Below, in pieces: positions 56,794 through 64,000 of a stretch of 64,000 nucleotides of DNA. Origin of the DNA: Streptomyces sp. NBC_00102. GTDB taxonomy: Bacteria; Actinomycetota; Actinomycetes; Streptomycetales; Streptomycetaceae. The first letter of the stretch is position 1, and each line of letters begins with the position of its first letter. The notes under the pieces were generated by a model. That model was not told where the DNA came from. It did no database searches and saw nothing but the letters and a program-made list of their open reading frames with translations. The stretch spans positions 2,604,001-2,668,000 of the forward strand of contig NZ_JAPEMC010000001.1 in NCBI RefSeq assembly GCF_026343115.1, read 5' to 3'. A program made the position numbers and the translations under genes.

Positions 56794-58836
56794 TCACGGC
56801 AGGGCGAGTACGTCGTCGATCGCCGCGCGGATCGTCTGGTCCTGGAGGATGTCGGAGTGGTCGCGACCCGGGGTCAGGCGCCGGTCGAAGCCCTTGACGG
56901 TGTGCAGCGCCGCCCTCGCCTCCGGGGTGATCCGGCCGATCTCCGCCAGGGTGCGCAGGGCGGCGAGGAAGCTTCCCCAGCCGTCTCCGCCGTCCGCCAC
57001 CGGCAGGACGAACTCCTCCAGGACCGACGCGCTCGGCTCGGGTTCGCCGGTGATCGACCACAGCGTGACGGCCGCGTCCAGCCGCGTCGGCCCCGCGGAG
57101 CCGTCCAGGATCTCCCGCACCCGCGGGGCGTACGGGGCGGCCTCGGGCCCGAACCCGCCCAGCAGGAAGACCGCCCGCTCCGGACTCGTCATCTCCTCGC
57201 CGGCGAGGCGAACGGCCGCGGACGTGTGGCCGCCGACGCGCAGGGCGCACCACTCCATGTACAGCGGGTCCCCGCTGCCGGGGGCGCACGCCCGCACGGC
57301 CTCCTCGGCGGACGCGGCGCCCGGCCCCATCGCCAGCAGGGCCTCGACGGCCAAGTGGCGCTGGTGCGGGAGCAGCGCCACCACCTCGGGCAGGGCGGGC
57401 AGCGCCGCCTCTCCCCACGCCGTGAGGACCCGGAGCAGATGCTCCGTCAACGAGCAGGAGTGCCCGGTGAGCCGCTGCTCCTCGGTCCGCCACCGCATCA
57501 CCTCCCGCAGGGCCGGCAGCAGGACGTCCGCGCGGTCCCGCAGCGGTCCCAGTACGTCGTCGATCCCGGGCAGCCGCGGGCTCTCCCACGTGTAGCCCTC
57601 CTCGTAGTGGGCGCGGTACGGCGGCTCGTACACCTGCTCGACCAGCCCCGGCAGGCCGCGCGGGTCGCCGATCCGGGTCAGGGCCCAGCGCGCCTGGCAG
57701 GCGACGGTGCCTTCGAGGAGTTCGTCCTCCCCCTCGTCGTCGACCAGTGCGGCCAGCAGATCCGCGTACGGCTCCGAGCGGGCACCCAGCACCGCGAGGA
57801 CGTACCCCGCCCAGAGCCTCGCGCCGGGGTCCGGGCAGGTCAGCAGGGATCCGGCGAGGGGCAGCAGCGCGGGTTCGACGGAGCGGTGGTCCGCCAGCAG
57901 TTCCCACGCGCTCTCCAGTGCGGCGCGGAGCAGCGGAGCGTCCCCGTTGCGCGCGGCCTCCCCGGCCAGCCGGACGATGAACGAGACCGCGGGTCCTGGT
58001 GCGCCGGCGAAGCCGAGCATGATCCCGTGGAGGCCGTTCTCGCGGGACAGGAACTCCTCCGCCTCCGGCAGGTAGGAGAGCTTCTCGAAGTCCCGCCGGG
58101 TCTCGTCCACGTCCCCGCCGGCGAACACCTCCACCAGCAGATCGGAGTGCCGCTCCAGCACGTCGTGGTCCAGGTCCGCCCAACCCTCCAGGGCGGCGAT
58201 CCGCATGGCGGGGCTGCCGTCGCGCACCTCGCCTTCGAACACCGCCCGCACCTCCTCGGCCGTCACCCCGGCAAGGGATCCCCGCCGGACCTCGCCCGCC
58301 GCCGCCCGGCCCAGCGCCCACAGCAGGTTCAGCCGGATCGAGGGCTCGGTCTCGTACCGCCACCTCTCCAGGAGCGGGGCGACGTGCCGGGCGAAAGGCA
58401 GGGCGCATCGCCGCACTTCGGCGTTCCCGTCCGCGAGCAGCGCCAGCAGGGCGGGCTGCTGGTGCAGCCGGGCCGCCGGCCACCTCTCGTCGATCCGGTG
58501 CGGTTCTGCCGTACGCGCCACCTCGTCGAGCCGTTTCACCAGGTCGAGCAGGTCCGTGCGCACGCGGACGCCCGGATCGGCGGCGAGGGCCACGAGGAAG
58601 GGCAGCGCTTCGGTCGCCGCCTTGTTCACCCGGTCACCGCCCCTTCCCGTCAGAACGAGCTCCATGCGCCACCCGTCCATGTCCTCGATCGCCCCGTCCA
58701 GGGCGATGCTCCGCAGCACCTGGGGCACCCGCTCGACCGGGCAGGCCCAGTCCGACTCCCGCGGGTCCCAGGGGACGGCCGCCAGGGCTTCGAGCGATAT
58801 GGCGGGTACGGAGGGTCCAGCGGGTACCGCGGTCAT
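56794..58836 (-). CDS. HEAT-repeat-like protein of unknown function
   Basis: A 680-residue, all-helical cytoplasmic protein. Repeating helix pairs of about 35-45 residues are visible (ALLADGNAEVRRCALPFARH, SIRLNLLWALGRAAAG, GSPAMRIAALEGWADLD, GARLWAGYVLAVLGARSEP), the pattern of HEAT/ARM solenoids. The start is ATG 58836 (M-T-A-V-P-A-G) after GGGGAG. No catalytic motif is seen; a scaffold or regulatory role is likely. Its upstream region has two DnaA-box-like sites. Confidence 0.78.
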   Translation of the reverse strand: MTAVPAGPSVPAISLEALAAVPWDPRESDWACPVERVPQVLRSIALDGAIEDMDGWRMELVLTGRGGDRVNKAATEALPFLVALAADPGVRVRTDLLDLVKRLDEVARTAEPHRIDERWPAARLHQQPALLALLADGNAEVRRCALPFARHVAPLLERWRYETEPSIRLNLLWALGRAAAGEVRRGSLAGVTAEEVRAVFEGEVRDGSPAMRIAALEGWADLDHDVLERHSDLLVEVFAGGDVDETRRDFEKLSYLPEAEEFLSRENGLHGIMLGFAGAPGPAVSFIVRLAGEAARNGDAPLLRAALESAWELLADHRSVEPALLPLAGSLLTCPDPGARLWAGYVLAVLGARSEPYADLLAALVDDEGEDELLEGTVACQARWALTRIGDPRGLPGLVEQVYEPPYRAHYEEGYTWESPRLPGIDDVLGPLRDRADVLLPALREVMRWRTEEQRLTGHSCSLTEHLLRVLTAWGEAALPALPEVVALLPHQRHLAVEALLAMGPGAASAEEAVRACAPGSGDPLYMEWCALRVGGHTSAAVRLAGEEMTSPERAVFLLGGFGPEAAPYAPRVREILDGSAGPTRLDAAVTLWSITGEPEPSASVLEEFVLPVADGGDGWGSFLAALRTLAEIGRITPEARAALHTVKGFDRRLTPGRDHSDILQDQTIRAAIDDVLALP

Positions 58837-58890
58837 TTCCACTCCCCGGGAATGGGTCTGCCGGCGGACGCGCCCCTCGTCGGGCGAAAG

Positions 58891-58912
58891 TTGTCCACCG
58901 AAGTTGTCCACA
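58891..58912. promoter_or_regulatory. Pair of DnaA-box-like sites
   Basis: TTGTCCACC (58891-58899) and TTGTCCACA (58904-58912). The second matches the Streptomyces DnaA box exactly. They lie 55-76 bases upstream of the HEAT-repeat gene start and are followed by TGTTGATAA. Confidence 0.5.
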
Positions 58913-59112
58913 GGCTGTTGATAACACTTACGGTTCCAGCCAATCGCCTCGGAGACCTCGGGCGAACACCCGCGCCGCAAGGGCCCCAGAAGTATCCGTC
59001 CCACCCTCCGGATCGCACGTAAAAGATGGCCGAAATACCACCCGTCGCCCTCTGCGCGCTGGGTAATTCCCCATTTGCACTCGGCCGAATCGCGCTCCGT
59101 TCACCCGTCGGT

Positions 59113-59118
59113 AAGCTG
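59113..59118 (+). promoter_or_regulatory. -10 element TAAGCT of a leaderless tetR mRNA
   Basis: A good TAnnnT hexamer ending 5 bases before the TetR ATG at 59124, with no ribosome site between. That spacing places the transcription start at or next to the A of ATG, as in the many leaderless Streptomyces genes. No clear -35 hexamer is seen. Confidence 0.5.
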
Positions 59119-59123
59119 ACGGC

Positions 59124-59774
59124 ATGACAGGACAAGTACGCACCGTCGACGGCCGCGTGGCCGGTCGACGCGGTCAGGCGACGCGGCAGAAGCTGCTCGA
59201 TTGCCTCAGCGAGATGCTCAGCTCCTCGCCGTACCGGGACGTCAAAGTCATCGACGTCGCACGGAAGGCGGGGACTTCACCCGCGACTTTCTACCAGTAC
59301 TTCCCGGATGTGGAAGGCGCCGTCCTCGAAGTAGCCGATGAACTGGCCAAGGAGGGCACCGGACTGAACGAACTGGCCTCCGGCCGCTCATGGGTCGGTA
59401 AGGCCGGCTGGCAGGCTTCCGAGGAACTCGTGGACGGTTTCCTCGACTTCTGGCGACGCAACGACGCGATTCTCCGCGTGATCGACCTCGGTTCGGCCGA
59501 GGGCGACAAGCGGTTCAACAAGATTCGCGTGAAGATCCTCAGCTCGTTCACCGGCTCCCTCACGGACGCGGTGAAGGAGCTCCAGGGCAAGGGCAAGGTC
59601 GACAAGGACGTGAACCCCGCCGCGGTTGCTGGTTCGCTCGTCGCCATGCTGGCCGCCGTCGCCTCGCACCAGAAGGCCCTGACCACGGGCACGGGTGTCA
59701 AGGTCGGCGAACTCCGCCCGAATCTCGCCCTGTTGGTGCACCTCGGTGTCACCGGCAAGAAGCCCACGAAGTAG
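59124..59774 (+). CDS. TetR-family transcriptional regulator
   Basis: A 216-residue repressor. The N-terminal helix-turn-helix spans RQKLLDCLSEMLSSSPYRDV and IDVARKAGTSPATFYQYFPD. The C-terminal ligand-binding helices contain SWVGKAGWQASEELVDGFLD and KVDKDVNPAAVAGSLVAMLA. A basic N-terminal extension (VDGRVAGRRGQATR) precedes the HTH. Translation is probably leaderless. It is divergent from the HEAT-repeat gene, a possible target. Confidence 0.93.
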   Translation: MTGQVRTVDGRVAGRRGQATRQKLLDCLSEMLSSSPYRDVKVIDVARKAGTSPATFYQYFPDVEGAVLEVADELAKEGTGLNELASGRSWVGKAGWQASEELVDGFLDFWRRNDAILRVIDLGSAEGDKRFNKIRVKILSSFTGSLTDAVKELQGKGKVDKDVNPAAVAGSLVAMLAAVASHQKALTTGTGVKVGELRPNLALLVHLGVTGKKPTK

Positions 59775-59843
59775 GCGCCCTCGACGGATCGACCCCTTGA
59801 CCGGGCGGCGCACGGCCAACCCCGGACGTCCGGCATCCTGTCT

Positions 59844-59886
59844 CACCGACGGCGGGCCACACGCGCGACGTGGCCCGCCGTCGGTG
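59844..59886 (+). terminator. 17-bp hairpin terminator after tetR
   Basis: CACCGACGGCGGGCCAC (59844-59860) pairs perfectly with GTGGCCCGCCGTCGGTG (59870-59886), 70 bases after the TetR stop. Three degenerate GTGTxxCCGGAAG-like units follow at 59883-59926. Confidence 0.8.
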
Positions 59887-59974
59887 TATCCGGAAGGTGT
59901 GTCCGGAAGGTGTACCCGGAACACGCCGCGCACCCCCTCCGCCGCCTCCGCCTCCGCCTGCTGCAATGGGCGCC

Positions 59975-60661
59975 ATGAGCGACGACGACGCGTCCCGTAC
60001 CGACGCGCACACGGCCTTTCTCCGCCTGCTGCACGCCCAGCGCGTGTGGGACACCGAGCTGCCGGCCTTCGATCCGGTGGCCGCACCCGACGCTCCGGTC
60101 CCCCTCTTCCACGCCTGGTTCGCCCAGGCCGTGGCCGCCGGCCAGCCCGAGCCGCACACCATGGCGCTGGCGACCGTCGACGCGTACGGCCACCCGGACG
60201 TGCGGACGCTGATGCTGCACGACGCCGACGAGCGCGGCTGGCGGTTCGCGACCCACGCCACCAGCGCCAAGGGACACCAGCTCGCCGCCCATCCGCACGC
60301 GGCGCTCAACTTCTACTGGCCGGTGCAGGGCAGGACGGTACGGGTGCGCGGCCCGGTCGCCCTCGGGTCGCCCGAGGAGAGTCGGGCCGATCTGCACGCC
60401 CGCTCCACCGGTGCGCTCGCCTCCGGGCTGGTCGGCCGGCAGAGCGAGGTCCTGGCCGACCCGGCGGAACTGGCCCGCGCCTCCGAGGCCGCGTGGCGGC
60501 GGGCACAGGACGAACCGGACGCGGAGGTCGAGAGCTGGCGGAGGTACGTCGTCCAGCCGCAGGAGGTCGAGTTCTTCCAGGGCGACCCCCGCCGCCGCCA
60601 CGTACGGCTCCGCTACCGCCGCCGGGGAGCGGGGTGGGTGCGGGAACTGCTCTGGCCCTGA
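59975..60661 (+). CDS. PNPOx-like FMN-dependent oxidase (PdxH/PhzG family)
   Basis: A 228-residue flavoprotein resembling pyridoxamine-5'-phosphate oxidase. Family text includes EPHTMALATVDAYGHPDVRT, AALNFYWPVQGRTVRVRGPV and the C-terminal RYRRRGAGWVRELLWP. The usual PdxH end RLHDR-x-x-Y is altered, so the substrate may be PNP/PMP or another small molecule as in PhzG. The start at 59975 has no ribosome site; TGCAAT 7 bases upstream suggests a leaderless mRNA. Confidence 0.8.
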   Translation: MSDDDASRTDAHTAFLRLLHAQRVWDTELPAFDPVAAPDAPVPLFHAWFAQAVAAGQPEPHTMALATVDAYGHPDVRTLMLHDADERGWRFATHATSAKGHQLAAHPHAALNFYWPVQGRTVRVRGPVALGSPEESRADLHARSTGALASGLVGRQSEVLADPAELARASEAAWRRAQDEPDAEVESWRRYVVQPQEVEFFQGDPRRRHVRLRYRRRGAGWVRELLWP

Positions 60662-60802
60662 GGACCCGCGTGCGGATCACGCGGGGCTCGCGTGCGGCCG
60701 GGTTGGGCGCTCAGCACACCGGACCAGAGGTGCAGCTCAGCTTTGTCGGCAGTTCATTCAGGGTTTCCCCCTCGCTCGTCCGGCAAAAGCAGGCTCACCC
60801 CC

Positions 60803-61912
60803 ATGAACACCATGAACCGCGCCAAGGTCTCCGCGGCCGTCGCCGCCGCCGCTCTGCTCGTCGGGGCCGGCGCCTCGGCCGCTTCGGCCACTCCTCACCA
60901 CGCTCCGGCCCACCGGGGCAAGCCGTCCGCCTCGCACGAGCAGCAGCGTCAGCAGCGGATACCGTTCACCGCCGCGAACGTCACGGCGAACGACGACGGT
61001 TCGTACACCCTGACGTGGACCGCCCCCGGGGTCCGCAGCGTGGCCGTCAAGGCGAACGGCAAGGTCGTCGCCAAGGGCGGCAGCCACGCCACGGTCACCG
61101 TCAAGCACCTGCCGGCCGCCGACCGCCAGTGGTTCGACTTCGTCCCGTCGAAGGGCGGTTCGCTCCACCTCGCGGACCGCGAGATCGCACTCCAGGGCGC
61201 GGTCAACTTCCGCGACGCGGGCGGCTACCGCACCAGCACGGGCCAGTGGGTCAAGATGGGCGAGGTCTACCGCTCCGGCGCCCTGAACACCCTGACCACC
61301 GCCGATGTCGCCAAGCTGAACCGGCTCGGCATCAAGGTCGACTTCGACCTGCGCACCGCCGGTGAGCGCACCTCCGCCCCGGACACCGTGCCGGCCGGCG
61401 CGAAGTACGTGGTCGCCGACGTCATCGGTGGCGACGTCACCTCGGCGATCGACCTGTCCTCGGCCGAGAAGTCCGCCCAGTACATGGTGGACGGCGAGAA
61501 GTCGATGGTCAGCTCGGCCACCGGCAAGGCCGCCTACCAGCTGGTCTTCGCCGGTCTCGCCGACGACGACCAGCACGCGGTGCTCTTCCACTGCTCGGCG
61601 GGCAAGGACCGCACGGGCTGGGCGAACGCCGCCCTGCTGACCGCGCTCGGCGTTCCGAAGGCCACGGTCATGCAGGACTACCTGGCCAGCAACACCTACC
61701 GCGCCGAGGCGAACGCCGCCGCGCTGGCCGCGATGCCGGCCGAGATGGCCGCCGCGTACAAGCCGATGCTGGACGTCCGCGCCGAGTACCTGAACTCCGG
61801 CTTCGACGAGGTCGAGGCCACGTTCGGCTCGTTCGAGAACTACGAGAAGAAGGGCCTCGGCCTCTCCTCGAAGGAGATCAAGGAGCTGAAGTCCTCGCTG
61901 CTCGTCGGCTGA
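60803..61912 (+). CDS. Secreted tyrosine phosphatase (Y_phosphatase3 family)
   Basis: A 369-residue exported phosphatase. The signal peptide is KVSAAVAAAALLVGAGASA with cleavage near ASA-TP. A fibronectin-like N-terminal domain (DDGSYTLTWTAPGVRSVAVK) precedes the catalytic domain, which starts at VNFRDAGGYRT and contains the C-x5-R loop FHCSAGKDRTGWANA. Relatives dephosphorylate proteins, phosphoinositides or host molecules. The IS30 element begins 38 bases downstream. Confidence 0.9.
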   Translation: MNTMNRAKVSAAVAAAALLVGAGASAASATPHHAPAHRGKPSASHEQQRQQRIPFTAANVTANDDGSYTLTWTAPGVRSVAVKANGKVVAKGGSHATVTVKHLPAADRQWFDFVPSKGGSLHLADREIALQGAVNFRDAGGYRTSTGQWVKMGEVYRSGALNTLTTADVAKLNRLGIKVDFDLRTAGERTSAPDTVPAGAKYVVADVIGGDVTSAIDLSSAEKSAQYMVDGEKSMVSSATGKAAYQLVFAGLADDDQHAVLFHCSAGKDRTGWANAALLTALGVPKATVMQDYLASNTYRAEANAAALAAMPAEMAAAYKPMLDVRAEYLNSGFDEVEATFGSFENYEKKGLGLSSKEIKELKSSLLVG

Positions 61913-62009
61913 GGCTCAGACGCGGCCCAGGCCGTGTCACCGCGCTGAACACAGGTGCCCCTCTCGGCGGAGAGGGCGGATTCTTGGGGTCCTCGCAACA
62001 CCTGATGGC

Positions 62010-63389
62010 CTATGCGGTTGTCAGTAGAGCACGCAGGCGCTCGGCTGGGGTTCTCCAGCCGAGCGTCTTGCGTGGCCGGCCGTTGAGTTGCTGGGCGACG
62101 TGTTCGAGGTCTTCGGGGCTGTGGACGGACAGGTCGGTGCCCTTGGGAAAGTACTGCCGCAGCAGACCGTTGGTGTTCTCATTCGACCCGCGCTGCCAGG
62201 GAGAGTGGGGGTCGCAGAAGTAGACGGGGACTCCGGTGGCCACGGTGAACTGCTTGTGGGCGGCCATCTCGCACCCCTGGTCCCAGGTCAGTGAGCCACG
62301 CAGGTGTGCGGGCAGGGTCCGGATCAGCGGGACCAGTACGTCGCGCACCTCCTCGGCGGTGTGTCCGCCGGGCAGATGTCCGAGCATGACGTAGCGGGTG
62401 GAGCGCTCGACCAGAGTCACGATCGCGCTCGCGCTCCGGGGACCGACGATCAGATCGCCTTCCCAATGGCCGGGGACCGCCCGGTCCTCGACCTCGGCGG
62501 GCCGCTCAGAGATCATCACCATCTCGTCGACGAACCGGCGCTGGCGTTGGTCCGGGCTTCGGTGCGGCTTGCGGCGGGTGCGCCCGGTGCGCAGCGCCAG
62601 CGCGACTTCACGGCGCAGTCCGCCGCGGGCCTGGACGTAAACCGCCTGATAGATCGTCTCCGGACTCACCCGCATGCCCTCGTCGTCGGGGAACTCGATG
62701 GGGAGAGCGTTGCAGATCTGCTCGGGCGACCAGCGTTCCTGGAGCCGGTCCGCGACGAAGTCGCGCAGTGGACCTTTCTGGGCGAGCTTGGACTCCTTGG
62801 GGCGGGACCGGCTCCTGGCCCATGCGCGCTGGGCTTGGTGCGGGCGGTAGGTGCCGCCTGCCGAGTGGGTGTCGATCTCGCGCTTGACGGTCGAGGCCGG
62901 CCGACCCAGGGCCCGGCCCATCGCGCGCAGCGAGTGGCCCTCGCGCCGCATGTCGGCGATCAGCTCCCGCTCGGCCACGGTGAGGAACCGGGGGTGGAGA
63001 TCGGCCTCGACGGCGGTCAGGGACGGGCCCCCCGACACAACGGTGGTGGTCACACCAGTCGTATAGTCGATCAAGCGGCCGTCCGCATGCAGACGTGAGT
63101 GGCCGATCTGCCGAATGCCTCGGTCCCAGTCCTGGGCTGTGCGCGGGTGGACACCGGCCTGGACCGCAGCCTCACGGCGTCGGACCCCGGCCGCCCGAAG
63201 GCGCTCGTACTCCGCCCGTCGGGGATGCCCGCCCCTGCTGGGCTTGCCACGACCACGAATGCCGGCCTTGCGAGCCCACCCGGCCGCCGTATGCCGGCTC
63301 ACCCCTACCGCCCGAGCCGCCCCGGTGACGCTGCCGTCCGCCTCGTCCAACGCCTCGAAGAACCTCGACTTCAGCGCCTCAAAATCCAT
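62010..63389 (-). CDS. IS30-family transposase
   Basis: A 459-residue DDE transposase. The N-terminal part holds two helix-turn-helix-like regions (VGVSRHTAAGWARKAG; REGHSLRAMGRALGRPASTV). Catalytic residues are D in VPGHWEGDLIVGPRSAS, D in LTWDQGCEMAAHKQ and E in SPWQRGSNENTNGLLRQYFP. The gene appears intact. The ATG at 63389 directly follows a 39-bp near-palindrome that would pair with its ribosome site. Confidence 0.95.
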   Translation of the reverse strand: MDFEALKSRFFEALDEADGSVTGAARAVGVSRHTAAGWARKAGIRGRGKPSRGGHPRRAEYERLRAAGVRRREAAVQAGVHPRTAQDWDRGIRQIGHSRLHADGRLIDYTTGVTTTVVSGGPSLTAVEADLHPRFLTVAERELIADMRREGHSLRAMGRALGRPASTVKREIDTHSAGGTYRPHQAQRAWARSRSRPKESKLAQKGPLRDFVADRLQERWSPEQICNALPIEFPDDEGMRVSPETIYQAVYVQARGGLRREVALALRTGRTRRKPHRSPDQRQRRFVDEMVMISERPAEVEDRAVPGHWEGDLIVGPRSASAIVTLVERSTRYVMLGHLPGGHTAEEVRDVLVPLIRTLPAHLRGSLTWDQGCEMAAHKQFTVATGVPVYFCDPHSPWQRGSNENTNGLLRQYFPKGTDLSVHSPEDLEHVAQQLNGRPRKTLGWRTPAERLRALLTTA

Positions 63390-63390
63390 G

Positions 63391-63429
63391 ATCCCCGCAA
63401 CCCCTGGAACTCCAGGGTGTTGCGGGGAT
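63391..63429 (-). promoter_or_regulatory. 39-bp near-palindrome masking the IS30 transposase ribosome site
   Basis: ATCCCCGCAACCCCTGGA and TCCAGGGTGTTGCGGGGAT are near-perfect complements around an AC centre. The outer arm carries the GGGGAT ribosome site next to the ATG, so folding would hide it. This fits translational damping of transposase synthesis. Confidence 0.65.
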
Positions 63430-63467
63430 CAGTGGAACCCGCCAGAGGGGCACCTGTGCGTCGCGCG

Positions 63468-63836
63468 TCACGACGCCTCGATCAGGTCCACAACGAAGAC
63501 GAGCGTCGAGCCCGGCGGGATCAGCGAGGAGGGCGACTGCTTTCCGTAGGCGAGGCGCGGAGGGATGACGAGTTCGCGTCGGCCGCCGACCTTCATCCCC
63601 ACGATGCCCCGGTCCCAGCCCTTGATGGCCCGGCCGCCACCGATGGCGAACTTGAACGGCTCGTCCCGCTCCCAGGAGGAGTCGAACTCCTTGCCCGTCG
63701 CGAAGGTGACTCCGACGTAGTGGACCCGGACCACCTGGCCGCGCTTCGCCTCCGTGCCGTCGCCGACGACGATGTCCCTGATCCGCAGTTCGGTGGGCGG
63801 GTCTCCTGCGGGGGGCTCGATCCGGGGCTTCTCCAT
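63468..63836 (-). CDS. FKBP-type peptidyl-prolyl cis-trans isomerase
   Basis: A 122-residue cytoplasmic isomerase. FKBP signatures: VRVHYVGVTFATGKEFDSSW, FAIGGGRAIKGWDRGIVGMK and LVIPPRLAYGK. The full single domain is present with only a short N-terminal extension. The start at 63836 follows AGGAGAG. An IS30 element lies 9 bases past the stop. Confidence 0.95.
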   Translation of the reverse strand: MEKPRIEPPAGDPPTELRIRDIVVGDGTEAKRGQVVRVHYVGVTFATGKEFDSSWERDEPFKFAIGGGRAIKGWDRGIVGMKVGGRRELVIPPRLAYGKQSPSSLIPPGSTLVFVVDLIEAS

Positions 63837-63951
63837 CGCGGCCTCTCTCCTGTCCGTTCTCAGGTCGCCGGAAGTCTCCGTACGCCGCTGATCACGCTAT
63901 CCGGCGGACCAGCGTGCGGGACTCGTCCCCTTTCCACCGGACAGGAGCACC

Positions 63952-64000
63952 ATGGAGGCATACGAGGCATTGGAGGCACCCATGGCCAGGACCCGATCCC
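63952..64000 (+). CDS. Start of a gene running off the right edge
   Basis: An open frame from ATG 63952 (M-E-A-Y-E-A-L-E) with AGGAG 4 bases upstream, or from in-frame ATG 63982 (M-A-R-T-R-S) with GGAGG 5 bases upstream. Only 16 codons are visible, divergent from the FKBP gene. The product cannot be identified. Confidence 0.35.
   Translation, partial: MEAYEALEAPMARTRS

Larger units (their letters stand above)
61950..63458 (-). mobile_element. IS30-family insertion sequence, complete
   Basis: A 1.5-kb element with terminal inverted repeats: the left end starts CACAGGTGCCCCTCTCGGCG, and the right end, reverse-complemented, CACAGGTGCCCCTCTGGCGG. An inner match (CCTCGCAACACC versus CCCCGCAACACC) extends the similarity. 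It carries one transposase gene and sits just past the FKBP stop and past the phosphatase gene, damaging neither. No convincing target duplication is seen. Confidence 0.88.

Overview
The window is chromosomal DNA from a high-GC actinomycete, almost certainly Streptomyces or a close relative. The grounds are the very high GC content with G/C-ending codons, frequent GTG starts with GTGA/ATGA stop-start overlaps, a complete nuoA-N complex I operon, futalosine-pathway menaquinone genes, a DUF397/XRE/anti-sigma-type ATPase group, an AfsR/AfsS/AfsK-like set and a type I-E-like CRISPR repeat.

Layout. (1) 1-16014, minus strand: the respiratory complex I operon nuoA to nuoN, with nuoN cut by the left edge. 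A Rex-type operator candidate lies upstream of nuoA. (2) 17064-17909: a secreted NlpC/P60 cell-wall hydrolase with a CRP-type palindrome upstream. (3) 18346-21820: a CRISPR array of 32 repeats and 31 spacers. An IS110-family element (transposase 20276-21493) has inserted inside repeat 28. Both junctions are long C runs and the four trailer-end spacers are cut off from the leader. No cas gene is in the window. (4) 22023-28551: two alpha/beta hydrolases, the ATPase/XRE/DUF397 trio, a NUDIX protein and a RibD/DHFR-like reductase. (5) 28736-39086: a menaquinone-rich stretch with a geranylgeranyl-reductase-family flavoprotein (possible MenJ), MenG/UbiE, MqnC and MqnA. A GNAT enzyme, a SigE-type sigma factor with a membrane partner, an amidohydrolase-like protein lacking its metal motif, and a receptor Ser/Thr kinase are interspersed. 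(6) 39841-50594: a cold-shock protein, a 160-bp MITE-like element, a MerR regulator, then AfsR-, AfsS- and AfsK-like genes with small secreted or membrane proteins between them, one frameshifted. (7) 51067-55756: an MMPL exporter divergent from a histidine kinase, whose likely response regulator is convergent with it. (8) 55819-64000: a VOC protein, a HEAT-like protein, a TetR regulator, a PNPOx-like flavoprotein, a secreted tyrosine phosphatase, a complete IS30-family element and an FKBP isomerase.

How it fits together. Complex I reduces menaquinone, and MqnA/MqnC (futalosine route), MenG (ring methylation) and the GGR-family protein (side-chain saturation) make and tailor that quinone; the Rex site would tie nuo expression to the NADH/NAD+ ratio. 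AfsK, AfsR and AfsS form a known kinase to SARP to small-effector cascade for secondary metabolism, and the DNA between afsR and afsS carries an 11-bp-period direct repeat of the kind SARPs bind. The most unusual feature is the IS110 insertion in a CRISPR repeat: IS110 recombinases are guided by element-encoded bridge RNAs, so a repeated CRISPR sequence is an attractive guided target. All functional statements come from reading the sequence and general family knowledge; no database search was run.
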